From positions 378,764-442,763 of the forward strand of contig BCHS01000015.1 of the NCBI GenBank assembly GCA_039545275.1: a DNA stretch of 64,000 bases. The letters are read 5' to 3'. Both the position numbers and the translations under genes were made by a program. The notes beneath the pieces are model-generated. The model was not told where the DNA came from and searched no databases. It saw nothing but the letters and a program-made list of their open reading frames with translations. Numbering within the stretch: position 1 is the first letter of the stretch; each line of letters begins with the position of its first letter. This DNA is from Pseudomicrostroma phylloplanum (Eukaryota; Basidiomycota; Exobasidiomycetes; Microstromatales). This document shows, piece by piece, positions 41,589 through 53,254 of the stretch.

Positions 41589-42772
41589 CTACTCCGGCTT
41601 GCGAAACCTAAAAAAGCACACCACCCCCCTGAGGTACACGTCTTTCCCCCCTACTGGTTCATCAAACTCAAATCCTACCCGCTCTGCAGCACTAAGCAAG
41701 GCGTGCATCGAGTCTCCCTGATTGCGGAGCACACCCACGCTCTGTAGCCAGTCGATGAGCGCGAGTGCAGGCTGCAGACGCAGGCTGTTGAGGGCGAAGG
41801 CACTGTTGGGTCTGCTTTGCGTGGAGGAGGCGAGCGGGTCTAGGACTGGGCGGAGCAGAGAAGGGAGAAGGGGGAAAGAGGTGGGTCAGCTCTTCCTCTG
41901 CCACCATTCTTGAAAACAAGGCGATCGATGCTACCCGACTGCGCTTCCACGCTACTCACTCGTCGTCCCACACACCCACCCACCAGGCTCCAGCATCTCC
42001 CACGCCGCCCTGAAGACCTCTTCAAACTTGTTCCCTGGCTCTGCACTCTCTGATGGCGGGACGCAGTGCAATAGAAAGTGCATATTGACGCTGTGCATCT
42101 TTTGTCCGAACTCTGAGCGGGCGCGAGCGTGATGACGGGCGTCGAAGAGGTGGGTGTGCAGCTTGAGGCTGGAGGTGGAGTTGGAGCTGGTGCTGGTGCT
42201 TGAAGTAGTGGACGAGGTGAGAGGAAAGCGCGTGGAGAGGCGCGAGGTGAGGTATAGGAGGGCACTTTCGTGCGTGTCCAATGTGTGGTACTCGACTGGC
42301 CTACTGGAGGTAGAACATGCGATGAGAGCTGCTAGGCGCTTAGAGTGTACCGGCTGAGGGTGGGTGGATGTCAGTGGAGAGAGCGAGGGAAGAGATGAGC
42401 AAAGGGCTGTACAAGACCATATGAGCAGCCTCACTCTGTTCCCTTCGCCGCACTCACGTAGTACCCACTGCCAGGCCCAATATCTGCATGCTTCTCGCTT
42501 AGTCCTTGATCAAACCACTGCTGCATCTCCCTCTTTGTGACTCCATACAGAAAGCAGTTCCAGCTCAGCGCGAGGTCGTAGGCTGCCAGTGTTGCGAAGC
42601 CATACTTGTGGTAGTCTTCTGCTTTGGTGGTGCTGGTGCTTGAAGAGGTGGAAAGGGGTAGCTTGGGAGGGAAAAGTTTGAGGTAGGTGAGGAGGACGCC
42701 GTAGTAGAGTTTGGTGGCTGTGACTGTGCAGAACTTGATCACTGGGTAGAGGGGGTGCTGAGTAGCGCTCAT
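41589..42772 (-). CDS. Class I SAM-dependent methyltransferase-like protein
   Basis: Exons 42772-42458, 42353-41960 and 41845-41589 give 321 residues. The N-terminus has a hydrophobic stretch (LYYGVLLTYLKLFPP) that could be an amphipathic membrane-associating helix. SAM-binding motif I is DIGPGSGYY, split by the first intron. Later blocks (VEYHTLDTHES; VNMHFLLHCVPP; WEMLEPGGWVCGTTIL) follow the Rossmann methyltransferase order of motifs II to post-II. The target is not predictable. A Ser/Thr-rich insertion lies in the middle. The ends are supported by in-phase junctions. Confidence 0.82.
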
Positions 42773-43272
42773 TGCGAGACAAACGAGTAGCGGGGTATCT
42801 GATGGTCGAGCATGATGGTCGAGGATGCTCAGCCTCTGACAGCCATCACCTTGGCGTGTATCCCGGCGTGTGTGTTCCGTTGCATGTGTATCCGGCATTG
42901 CTCTTACATCTGCCTCCGTCCCCTTTTTGCTTTCGCGTACGAATGGCATGGCTCTGGGCGTGTGGCTGCTGGGGCCGTGCGCCGTGAAATTTGGCTGGTG
43001 GGGCCCGTGCAGTGCATGCCCGCCGAGGGGACACTGGTGTGGTGCCTGCAGGCGTTGACGCGGAGGCTACTTCCGTTGGAGGTGCGCAGGCAGAGGCAGA
43101 GGCTGAGCCACAGCCATTCAAAGTGAGACGCTGCCATGGGAGATTACGGATCCTGGTCTGCCTGGCATCTGCTCCCGTCGTCTGCCGGTGAGTCGAGCAA
43201 GTCATCCTCTGCAGTCCATTGATATCCCAGTGCACCCCTCCCACTCACCTTCCCCACCTTCTACCTCCTGTT
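42773..43272. promoter_or_regulatory. Divergent promoter region (methyltransferase / FHA protein)
   Basis: This is a 500-base gap between divergent starts. It is GC-rich around 42950-43130, with a CAGGCAGAGGCAGAGG repeat near 43087. I see no gene or TATA box. Confidence 0.4.
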
Positions 43273-46236
43273 ATGCTCAATCCATCTCGACCACACTCGT
43301 CGGCACAACCACCTCCACCATCTTCGCAGACAATCCGCGTACCAAAACCTTGGGCACCCATACCCACCACCACCACCAAGAGCGCATCCCCTTGGGTCAC
43401 ACCAAGGATCACTCCTAAACCTTCCACTGCCGTCTCCTTGACCGCACGCCTCCCCACCAAGACCATCACCTCACCCAGCCTCTCCTCCTCCTCCGAGGAA
43501 AACCCACACGCAATGGCAATCTACGCCGCATCCGAGCACAGTGCTCAGCGAACCAAGGAAAAAGGCGGGGTACAGCTCATCCTCCTGTCCAGGCACAACC
43601 TCGAGCCTCACAAGACCCTCTGGCTCCCCGCCTCGGCCAACGACGATCGCACCTGGGTCCTTGGTCGATCTGCCGACGTCGCCTTGGATGAAAATGGAAA
43701 CTTCATAGAGCCCGTCTGCGTGAGTGCCAGTCACAGAATGCATCCGGCATCTCTCCTTGCCAATTGCCAAGGAGTTGTCCAGCTGACCAGCCACCCACCT
43801 CCTCTCACCCTCTCACCCTTTAGCTCCAAGGACGAGTCCTGTCCCGCAAGCACCTCTACATCAAGGTTGCCAAAAGCGGCACCTCCGTCATGGTCAAAGA
43901 CTTGAAGAGCTCCCACGGCACCACCGTAGAGACTCCACCCGCTCTAGCCGGCAGTCGATGGGGCGTCCGACAGGTCACCGATAAGCAGTGGTGGCCTCTC
44001 AAGACCGACGATCGCCTCTTCCTCGGCAAAGACGTCACCAGGAGCGGCCGTGACTACCGACCCCTCCAGTACGAGGTCAAGATCATCTGCAAGCCCACGT
44101 CAGCATCTCTGCCCGCGCAAGTGGCTGCACCAGACCCCGATCGCTCCTCCACCTCACCTGCCACTGCTCGTCAACCCTTCCGTACCGAAGTCGAGAGAAT
44201 CGCTGCATGGGGCAAGGAAATGGATTCGTTGCGTGCGGACCTTGCTAAATTTCCCCCAATCAAACCTAGCCACCGCACCAATGTCGCACGCCTCACCCAT
44301 GAAGATGAGCTAGAATCCAGTCCCATTCCCTGGGCCAAGCCTATGGTAGCACACCCTAACACCTGGAGAGACAACTACGGGGCTTCTGCCTCCCACAACA
44401 GCGAGCGTAGCTCCATCAAGCCCGCTACTGCCAACGCTACTCGTGATGCAGAGAAGGACGTCATCATGAACTCTTCCCGTGCCAAAGACGTAGCTGCTTC
44501 TGTCCTGCCCAGAGCTATGGAGGCTGCAGCCGACGAGCCAGAGGACTGTGAAGAAAGTTCGAACAGTGACGACGAAGAGGACGAAGACTACTCCGATGAG
44601 GACGTCGACGAAGCACCTGTTGAGGGTATGTTTTCCTACGACCCTTTGACCCTCGAGGCTCTGGGTACCTCCAAAGATCGCGAATGGTCACTCCGCGAAG
44701 CTGGCAATGACTCAGATGCTGACTCGGAGCTGGATGGAGCAGCACCGAGTGTGCACGAAAGCGAATTGCACGACATGTGCTTCGATAGCGAGCGCGATGA
44801 GCGAGAACTCTACCTGGCGCGCATTGGAAGGATGAGCACCGTTGAGGAGCATGCTGCGCTCAAATCTGACTCACAACTAGCCGAGAGACGACTGTTCTTC
44901 GTCGAGATGAAGAAGCTGGCCAACATCAGTGACACTGGAAGCGCTAAGAAAGCTGCACAGCCTGATGACCTTGAGTCGGTCCAGGCTCCCAACGCGGCCG
45001 GTGATTGCCATCATCCTGAGGAAAAGTCAAGATGCCAAGAGAAGACCGACAACAACAATGAGCAAGAGGAGGACGATGGAGAGGACGATGGCGACGATTT
45101 GGTCAATTGGTCGTTGTTCCGCAAGGCCACACTCAGGCAACCTTCTCTTGACCCAATCCCTTTGGAGCACATGTACCGCACCGACTCCCACATCGAACCG
45201 AAGGTGACGGTGTCCTGCCCTGAAGCGAGCAAGAGCAAGGAGTCCAATGAGTCAGAGGCGTCTGCGCCCGCTAAAGAACCGACGAACGACACGGCAGCCA
45301 CTGGCGACGAACAAGTCCACGCCTCCAACAGTGCAGAGAACGTCCACGGCGACAACACAGTCCAGGACGAAGGCTCAGCTGGTGCGGACGACAGCAAGAA
45401 CGACGCTGAACAAACCCGAGACGCGGACGAGAGCGAGTCAGAAGAAGATCTCGAAGACTCAGCCGATGACGACCAGAGCTTCGATAGCGAAGAATCGATC
45501 AATGGAGACGCAAGCGACGACGAGGAAGAGTCAGTCGAAGGAGATGACGCTGAGGAGCAGTCTCCTCGAGGCTTCGAGCTCTGTCACAACGATGGCCAGG
45601 CAACTGGGGATGGCAGCAGCACCCATGCCGAAGGTGCTCGCCAAGAAGACATGGCGCTCGACACGGTGAGCTACAACGTAGAGCCTTCGCCGGTGCGCAC
45701 TTTTGACAACGAACTCGAGAAGAACAATGGCTGCGAAAGGCCTGTAGCTGTGTCCGCTGGGGTCAAGCGATGCATTGATGAGGTCGAGCCAGAGGAGCAA
45801 CCCCTGCCTACGAATGAAGAGTTCATCGATAGCGCTGAGAGCTGCACCACCGAGCAGCCGGCTGAGGTCGTCGTCGCAAGCACCTGCACTACCACCTCCA
45901 ACGAGAAGTTCACGCCAGCTACGAATGCCTCTGCCTCTTCCTTTTCCTCTTCCTCCTCCGCCTTTGTCACCCGCGCCCGTGCCAGTCTCGACCGACTCAG
46001 GACCGTCAAGCGACCGAGGCTGTCCATCGAGATCGACACCGCAAGGGTCAGGGATGTGGCTTGCGGTGTCGCTCTAGGCGCCGTTGGGTGAGTGTCTGAG
46101 AGAAGTTGCAGGCAGCTGCTCTCTGAAATTTGTGCACATACTGACACCGTAAAATCGCTCGTCGCCACCCCTTTGCTCTTTCTGCAGCACCTTCTTCGGA
46201 CTTGCAGCCGTAGGCGCCGCCGTCGATGGTGCCTGA
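43273..46236 (+). CDS. FHA-domain protein with long acidic region and hydrophobic C-terminus
   Basis: Exons 43273-43719, 43824-46087 and 46188-46236 give 919 residues. The N-terminal FHA domain spans roughly 100-240. It has LGRSADV, LSRKHLYIKV with the conserved Ser-Arg-His, and KDLKSSHGT, the usual phosphothreonine-binding loops. Residues from about 300 to 800 are highly acidic (runs such as DDEEDEDYSDEDVDE) and largely disordered. The third, tiny exon completes a hydrophobic end (VACGVALGAVGTFFGLAAVG). This could be a tail anchor, as in FHA proteins of the Far/SLMAP (STRIPAK) type. The binding partner and exact family are not recognised. Confidence 0.83.
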
Positions 46237-46951
46237 GAAGCCTGACGGTAGCTCTCCACCGTCCTACTGGTCCTTTTTGTCTCCTCTCTTCGCTTTCCCT
46301 CGTCACCAAGCCTCCAGTCCACTCGCCTTTCCGTTGACCAGAACGCACCCATGTCCCACGCGATCCGGATCCATGTGCCACAGCACTGTTGTCAGTCCCT
46401 ACATCTCCCTCCCCGAAGAGGGAAGAGAGAGAGAGGGTGGGCACTCCTCTCATCGAGCGTCTAGGTCCACGAACTTCCCACAAAGCTTTACTGTCCACTT
46501 TCCTGTCTTGTCTTGTCCAGCCCCACCCTGACTCGTCCTGGTTTGTTGTAGAAATCGTGTCCGTCTCCTGTCGAAGTCCCAGTCCCAGTCCCAGTGCCAG
46601 TGCCAGTGCCAGTCTCAATACATGGTTCATGTCATTTTCGTCTTCATGTCCTCCTCGCGTCCCAGACACAGACACTGCTATCTTCGAACCTTTCCCGAAC
46701 CCCAGCCCCAACCCCAAGCAGTGAGCGTCACTCCCACTTCCAATTCCACTCCCAGTCTGAAGTGGGCGTCTCAAGGGAAATTTGTGTTTTCACAGGGACA
46801 GGGAGAAGGTGTAGCGAGTGGCGTGCTCACGATGAGAAGTTGATAGTCTAGATTTGGATTGATCGAGATTGAGATTGAGATTGACAATGATACTGCACTG
46901 CACTTCCCCCCTCCCCCCCCTCTCACCACCTTCCTTCACCCCTTCTCATCC
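46237..46951. other. Intergenic between convergent genes, with simple repeat
   Basis: This is a 715-base gap. AGTCCC/AGTGCC hexamers lie at 46576-46613. The antisense frame running through here from the FHA gene (minus, 46774-45671) is compositional and not a gene. I see nothing else. Confidence 0.5.
46576..46613. repeat. Imperfect hexamer repeat (AGTCCC/AGTGCC)
   Basis: About six tandem hexamers lie in non-coding DNA between two convergent genes, with a C-to-G change in the later units. Confidence 0.8.
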
Positions 46952-48970
46952 TCACCACAACTCCCTCCTCGCCCTCCTCTCCGCCCTAACCACAGCCCTC
47001 TCCACTCCCTCTCCCTGCACTCTAACCCTCTCCTGTCCCTCACGGAACTGCCTCGTGACCTTATCCACCGGCGCGACGATCCTTACGAACAACTCGGAGC
47101 ACCCGAATTGTTTTGCGAGCTTGCGCGGGGTGTTGACTAGAGGGGCGGAAGAGCGGAGAGATTGCACTTGGGCGATTTGTTCTGGGGAGAGTTGGGAGGT
47201 GCGGGCTGGGTGGGAGGAGCGTGGGGAGAGGGGTGGGGGGAGGATACTCCCACTCTCTGTCCCACTCTGGGTGGTGCTTGCGGCTTCCTGCAGGGAGGGT
47301 TGCATTAAGTTTCCGCCGGGTGAGGAGCCAGTAGCGGGTGCGCGCCGCACGATGAGCGTCTCGCCGCTCGGGAGCGGGTAGCGGATGGCGGTGGGGTCCT
47401 TGTCGAGGGGGTCGCGCGCACGACGGACCGGCTTGTCCCTCTGCATGCTCGTAGAGGTGGAGAAGGCTCGACGAGAAGCAGGGCCGGAAGAATACGAAGA
47501 GGAAGAGGAGGTGCTGGCGCTGGTGCTGAAGGGTCGTGCGGTAGGCTTGGGAGCAACGGCTCCCATTCCTCCACCCATGCTGAAGCCCTTCGGTCCGGCC
47601 CAGGTCCCCTTGACCATGGAATTATAGTACACCCACGGGAAGAAGTCCTTCTTCAAGTGGTAGAAGGCGCGCGAGGGTTTTCCTTGATCGAAGCCAAAGA
47701 GTTGTCCGAAGGTCTCCTTGAGCTGCGCGCCGTACTTGAACTCGGCGAGGAGGACCTTGCCGTGCTCTGTCAGCAGAGGGCAGGACGTGTACCCGTCGTA
47801 TGACGCCGCCTCGCCGTCCTTGATGTTGAGGGCCGAGCGGACCAGGTTGGCCACGAGGACCGGAGCCTGCGCGGTGATGGCGGCGGCGGTCTTGGAGGTG
47901 GGGAGGGAAGAGGAGTCACCAATGGACCAGACGTTGGGGTACTTTATGTGCTGCGTGGTGGACTGGTCTACGGAGACGAAGCCGCTGGTGGCGTCTGCCA
48001 AGGGGGAGTTCTTGACAAAGGCGCGGGGACCCTGAGGAGGCGTGGCGTGGAGGAAGTTGAAAGGCCGTGTCACCTTTTCGCCAGAGGTAGTGGTGAAGGT
48101 CGCCGTGGAGCCCTCGATGGAGGTGAGGTTGTGGCCGAAGAGACCCTCCACGTCCCTCTCCTTTCTCAGGTCATCCAACACAGCACTGTACTTGGGGACG
48201 GAGAACATGGCAGGGAGAGCAGTGGCAAAGGAGATGGGGATGCTGTCCCTCACTCCTTGGTCCTTCCAGTGGTTCCAAGCGAGCCACATGATCTTCTGAG
48301 GCGCACCGGCGCACTTGTGAGGCTGAGGAGGCTGGGTGAAGATCGCTGGGCCGGACTTGTGGTCCTGGATGTACTCCCAGACCCTGTCGCACGAATCGTA
48401 GTCGTAGATGGACCCCACCTTGGAGGTCGAGTCGGCGAGCGCTTCGGGCAGGCCGGAGATGCGCTCGGGGAAGTGTGCCAGGCCTGGCACTACGACGAGG
48501 TGCTCATAGGAAATGGTGCGGCCATCGCGGGTCTTGAGGGAGTTGTTCTCTGGGTCAAAGCTCTCCACCGAGTCCTGGTATAACTTGAGTCCATCGCCGT
48601 TGCCGGCGAGGTCTCCCATATTCCTCCTGAGCTCCTCCTTTGTCTTTAGCCCTGCACCGACGAGTGTCCATCCTGGCTGGTAGTCATGTGTGGACTTTGG
48701 GTCGATGATGGCAATGTCTTCGTGCTCTGGGAATGCTCCCGTACGGGCGAGTTGGTGAGACACGGCCTGCCCTGCTGCGCCTCCGCCGACGATGAGGACT
48801 CGGTGCTGGGAAGATCCTGATCCTCCAGCGAGTGCAGAGGAAGATGAAGAAGAGACTGGCGTGGCGAGGCTGCGAGATGGGCCGGCGAGGGCACTGAGCC
48901 TGGAGGCAGAGGCAGAGGCAGAGGCCAGTGATCTGCGAGCCGTGCTTGTGGTAGCCGATGAGATGATCAT
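46952..48970 (-). CDS. SQR1-MRPL20: Sulfide:quinone oxidoreductase fused to mitoribosomal protein mL58 (MRPL20)
   Basis: This is one intronless frame of 672 residues. An Arg/Ser/Ala-rich presequence (1-50) precedes an HMT2-type sulfide:quinone oxidoreductase. That part has the FAD motif VGGGAAG (61-67), Cys in KCAGAPQK (220) and SCPLL (397), and ends near PWVYYNSMVKGTWAGPKGF (about 463). It oxidises sulfide and passes electrons to ubiquinone on the inner membrane. The same frame runs on through a Ser/Thr-rich linker with RPFSTS (479-484) and RAFSTS (501-506). These both look like matrix-peptidase R-3 sites. The frame then continues into an MRP-L20 domain: IRYPLPSGETLIVRRAP, QLSPEQIAQVQSLR, TPRKLAKQFGCSELFV, with the family end RRARRELW. 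Fusion is read directly from the DNA, and processing into two proteins is inference. The symbol joins the two families. Confidence 0.88.
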   Translation of the reverse strand: MIISSATTSTARRSLASASASASRLSALAGPSRSLATPVSSSSSSALAGGSGSSQHRVLIVGGGAAGQAVSHQLARTGAFPEHEDIAIIDPKSTHDYQPGWTLVGAGLKTKEELRRNMGDLAGNGDGLKLYQDSVESFDPENNSLKTRDGRTISYEHLVVVPGLAHFPERISGLPEALADSTSKVGSIYDYDSCDRVWEYIQDHKSGPAIFTQPPQPHKCAGAPQKIMWLAWNHWKDQGVRDSIPISFATALPAMFSVPKYSAVLDDLRKERDVEGLFGHNLTSIEGSTATFTTTSGEKVTRPFNFLHATPPQGPRAFVKNSPLADATSGFVSVDQSTTQHIKYPNVWSIGDSSSLPTSKTAAAITAQAPVLVANLVRSALNIKDGEAASYDGYTSCPLLTEHGKVLLAEFKYGAQLKETFGQLFGFDQGKPSRAFYHLKKDFFPWVYYNSMVKGTWAGPKGFSMGGGMGAVAPKPTARPFSTSASTSSSSSYSSGPASRRAFSTSTSMQRDKPVRRARDPLDKDPTAIRYPLPSGETLIVRRAPATGSSPGGNLMQPSLQEAASTTQSGTESGSILPPPLSPRSSHPARTSQLSPEQIAQVQSLRSSAPLVNTPRKLAKQFGCSELFVRIVAPVDKVTRQFREGQERVRVQGEGVERAVVRAERRARRELW

Positions 48971-49266
48971 GGCTGCGGGAATGCTGTCGATGGGAGCTGT
49001 GTTGGTATGGACGACGATGCCTTTGCGGAAGGAGGTCGCTGCGAGTACTTTTTCCGTAGGCGGGCGTGAGCGAGCGAGGCAAGGAGTGTGGTGTGATCGC
49101 GCGGCTCCGCTTCCGTTCCGTTCCGTCCATCCAACGCACAGACGCGGCGGAGGGAAGCCACGGCACAAGGCCGCCCCACTGACTTCTTCTGGCGCACACA
49201 CCAGGCTACCCTCGCTCGTATCCGCACATCCTGAACCTACAACATCAGAGTGAAGTTCCTTCCACG
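48971..49266. promoter_or_regulatory. Divergent promoter region (SQR-mL58 / ketoacyl reductase)
   Basis: Only 296 bases separate the two start codons. No TATA box is visible. Confidence 0.4.
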
Positions 49267-50660
49267 ATGGCCAATATCACAAGCTACTTCGGTGAGTACT
49301 CTGGGAAGCTGTCAGCGAGCTGTTCGACGAAGCCGTATCAGCTGACCTCTCACCTCTACCACCCCTGTATGGCCATCACTCCCCATCTCTTTCCCCGCCA
49401 GTGGAGCTTCCCCTCCTGGTCCGCATCTTGACCGTCGTGGGCCTCTTCACACTCGCAAAGCCCCTGATCGGCCTCTTTAGAGTCCTACTCGACTGCTATG
49501 TGCTGCCGGGAATACCCCTCTCCACTTTTGGAGCCAACAAGAAGCAGCCCAAGCAGGCATCCTGGGCACTCATCACTGGAGCTACCGATGGCATTGGAAA
49601 GGAGTTTGCACTGCAGCTCGCAAAGAAGGGATTCAACATTGTCATTGCTAGCAGGACACAGAGTAAGCTGGATGCCGTAAAGGCAGAGATTGAAGGTGAG
49701 CAGCCGGCCGAAGGTCTGCAGAGAGTACAAGTCGCCTATCAAGACTGACACGACACGCTCCTCCCACCCCTCCCTGACCAGGTGCTCCCAACGCCTCTGT
49801 CGAGGTCAAGACGATCGCAATCGACTTTTCCAAGGCGAGCGAGAGCGACTTCGAGAAGCTCGAGGAGCTCCTCACCCCACTCGACCTGGGCGTTCTGGTC
49901 AACAACGTCGGCATGTCCCACTCAATCCCCGTCCTCTTTTCCCAGACGGACGTACAGGAGATCGAAGCGATTACCCAGATCAACGTCCGCGCTACTCTCC
50001 GTGTGAGCCGCATCGCCGTGCCGCTGCTGATGAAGAATGCCTCGAGCAAGGGCAAGAAGAGCCTCATCCTCAACCTCGGCTCCTTCGCCGGCTCAGTTCC
50101 CACACCTCTCCTGGCCACATACGCCGGGAGCAAGTCCTTCCTGATCGGATGGAACAGGGCGCTGAACGAGGAGCTGAACCGCGTAGGCGTCACCTCGCTC
50201 CTCCTCAACACCTTCCTGATCAGCACGGCCATGTCCAAGATCCGCAAGTCGAGCTGGTCGGTTCCCACGCCCAAGCAGTACGTCGCTCAGGTGCTGGCCA
50301 AGATCGGCAGGAATGGGAGTGCGTACCAGGAGGATAGGAGGGGAAGGGAGATGACCATTTGGCCACAGCATGCACTTGTGGAGTGGGCAGTGAGGGAACT
50401 CATGGGCATCGGAAGGGCCACGGCCTACAGCTACGGTGAGTGACCAGGCAGGCAGATCAAGGAGCCCTGATCTCGATTTCGCTCTGCATCGAGCATATAC
50501 TGACTGACCCGACCCCCCTCCACTCATCTCCTTCCTCGTCCCTCGTATGCGTCCAGGCACACACGTCGACATCCGCAAGCGCGCTCTGCGAAAGGAAGAA
50601 CGCATTCGTGCGCAGGCCGAAGGCGGCAGCGTTCAAGGCGCCGACAAGAAGGCTGCCTGA
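49267..50660 (+). CDS. IFA38: Very-long-chain 3-ketoacyl-CoA reductase (IFA38/KAR type)
   Basis: Exons 49267-49291, 49402-49695, 49782-50435 and 50557-50660 give 358 residues. The first exon is 25 bases (MANITSYF). An N-terminal membrane helix (VRILTVVGLFTLAKPLIGLF) precedes a short-chain dehydrogenase. That domain has the cofactor loop TGATDGIG, NNVG and the catalytic Tyr-x3-Lys in YAGSK, with a Ser in LGSFAG. The C-terminal GADKKAA ends in a KKxx-type ER retrieval signal. The enzyme reduces 3-ketoacyl-CoA in the ER fatty-acid elongation cycle that feeds sphingolipids. Length and order match fungal orthologues. Confidence 0.94.
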
Positions 50661-50979
50661 GCTGTTCGGGAAGACCAAGGGGGTACCGGCGTAGTGGAGA
50701 CAGGGAGCTGGAGAGGAGTGGAAGGGTTTGTCTGGTGAGAGAGGGAGATGAAGGCACAGGAAGATGATCGGGGAATCTCTGCGTGATAGGAGCACGTAGG
50801 ATCGACGCAGCGAGGATCGAAATCCAGAGAGTCTGATCGCACATACGAACGTTACTTTTTCGTTTCACGTTGCATCACACGCATCACCACCTCGTTCAAA
50901 GGAAAACATAGATTGCCTTTGTCTGCCTGCCTGCCCTGTGCATGCTCTCGCTCACAAGCGCCCCTGGTCCGTCGGCCCA
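50661..50979. other. Intergenic between convergent genes
   Basis: These 319 bases lie between the stops of the ketoacyl reductase and the ING-type gene. I see only 3' flanks and no gene. Confidence 0.45.
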
Positions 50980-53254
50980 TCAGCGGCGCAACGACTTCCC
51001 CCCACTCCCACTCCCGCCCGCGCCCGCACCCGATTTGCCTCCCCCTGCTGTGGCCACACTATTCCCGCCCCCAGCTCCACCACCAGCTGCAGTACTGGCA
51101 AGATCAATCCCACCACCGCCGTGCGTGCCCGATGTACGTGCCAGACGGGACTTGGCGCCTGCTGCTGCTGCTGCTGCTGCCGAGGAGGAGGAGGACTTGG
51201 ATTTGCTTTTGGACTGTTGAAGTAAGAGATGGGAGGGAGAAAAGGTAGAGTTAGTAAGCTGTTGTGGGGTTGGCTCTGGATGAAAGGATTGGGGAGGAGG
51301 ACGGGCGCGAGCAGGGACACGAGACACTCACGGCTTTGGTGGCTCTGCGGTCCAGACAGTCGTCGCAGTACCATGTTCCCGAGGGAGGCTTGGTGAGGCC
51401 GACGCATCCCAGATGGAACTGTGGGGTGAGAGAGGAGACGCGGAGGGAGAGGAGTAGTGGGAAAGAGAGAGGCAGTGTCAAGGTCAGCATCTCTCTCCTG
51501 CCGCATCTCACCAGCTCTGCCCCGCCCGGCGAGCACTCGACACTCACCCATTCCCTCTCGCAAGCATCGTCATCGCAACCAATCATGTCTCCGTACGAGA
51601 CATTGTTGCAGAAGCAGTACCTCCTCTCATCCGCCTCATCTCCGCCTACACTGCCCGGTCCGCTTCCTCCAAGAGGCACCCCGCCCGCTCCGTCACCTGC
51701 AGGGGAAAGGGCTTCGTCGTTCTGCAGACCAGCATGCGAGCCGATGGCCAAGGAGGAGGAAGAGGCGGTGCGCTCCAGTGCATTCTTGCCTGCGCCTCGT
51801 CGAGTAGAGGTAGTCGTAGCGGCCGGGTAAGTAGATGCGGAGCCGGCAGCAGCACCGCTCTCTTCGTCTGCTCCAGCTCGGTCATCCTCGTCGTACCCAT
51901 CGTCGCCGCCATACCCGTCTTGATCGTCGTCGGCTGCATGACCTCGGCGAAGGGAGCTACCCGTAGCGTTCATGGCTGTACCACCTCGTGCGGGTCCTCC
52001 GCGGGCGGGACGGGAGCGGGTGCCAGAAGGGACAGCTACGACGCTGTTCGCCCTGGAAGAAGCCCCGTCTTCGTCGTCCTTGAGGTCGTCTCTCCTCTGT
52101 GCTTCCGATCCAGCGCGAGAGGAGCGGGCGGCATTTGCGCTCTGAGCCAACGCTGAGACGGCATGTCCACGCGATGAGGTGCCGCGAGAGGGCTGCTCTT
52201 CGTCTGCTCCGCCGGCAATACCACCTCGGCTGTTCGATCTGCTTGCGGAAGAAGGGCCAGGCGAATCGCGGGCTAGAGCGGCCGCTGCTGCTGCTGCCGA
52301 GCCCTTCTTGCGAGAATTAGAGGGAGTGCTCGTCTTCTTGCTGGGCGTACCCGAATCGTCATCGTCTTTGCCAGCGCCAGGAGCTCCGCTTGCTTTGCGC
52401 TTCTTGGAGGATCCGCTAGCGGCCGATGCGCCCTTGACAGCAGATGCGGCAGCCGAGACAGGCACCTTGCCGGGTGTATCTTTGTCGGCTGCTCCCGCTG
52501 CCACCTTCTTCTTCTTTGATGCGCCGACGGTACTTCCGCCAGTCGCAGCCTTGTCTACCTCCATGCCGTTGAAGGTGGTGAGACCTACGCCGCCGATGCC
52601 TCCACCGACGCCGAATCTGCCACCTGCCTCTGTTGCCGGGTTGGCAAAGATACCTGATCCTCCAGCGGCCATGATGGCGGCATTTGCCGATGCGACTGTA
52701 ATTGGCGTACCGTCACTGAGTTCTCCAGCGACGTGCGGACGACGTTCGGTCTCGAGGATCTCTCTAAGCTCCGGGTGGGAGGTGAGGTTGTCCAGGATGG
52801 CATCGATGTACTCGGTGTGGCTCATGATCGTCTCGCAGGTGTTGAGTGCAACGCGGATCTTGTCTTCACCGCCCATCCTGTACGCTCTAGCCTCTTCAGC
52901 GCACTCCTTGAGGAGGAGGAGACGCTGCCCTGAAGTGATGCCCTGGGCTGCGTAGGAGCCGTCCACATCGCGCACGATCTCGTTGAGGCCATTCAGCCGG
53001 GAGATGAGAGACGTGATGTGGGGACCGAGAACAGCATCGAGCTCTCGCAAGTCGGAGAAGGAGCGAGTGAGGTCGAGAGGTAGGGCGTCGAGTGCGTCCG
53101 AGTAGGCCGAGAGGCAGGTGAAGAGGGACACGTCCTCGGAGGCGAGGGTGCTGGGTCTGCGCAAGGCGTTGGCGGAAGAGGAGGACGGGTCGCCGGATAC
53201 AGATTGCGGTGCTGCTGGCTGCCGCCGCGACGACGTTGAAGGCGCAGAGGGCAT
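50980..53254 (-). CDS. ING-family PHD-finger protein
   Basis: Exons 53254-51548, 51418-51332 and 51213-50980 give 675 residues. The N-terminal ING helix region (LPLDLTRSFSDLRELDAVLG) is followed by a long Ser/Ala/Gly-rich disordered middle with basic patches. The C-terminal PHD finger (about 546-592) is rebuilt across the first intron: YCFCNNVSYGDMIGCD, then FHLGCVGLTKPPSGTWYC and CLDRR. It carries the full Cys4-His-Cys3 ligand set. ING PHD fingers read H3K4me3 and recruit histone acetyltransferase or deacetylase complexes (NuA4, NuA3 or Rpd3L). Which complex cannot be told from sequence alone. The tail after the PHD is Ala/Gly/Ser-rich. Length is well above yeast Yng2 or Pho23. Confidence 0.92.

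Noticed and set aside
45671..46774. Minus-strand open frame of about 367 codons
   Set aside because: Antisense to the FHA gene. Glu/Asp codons on the plus strand remove stops on the minus strand. There is no domain and the composition is Ser/Leu/Gly noise.
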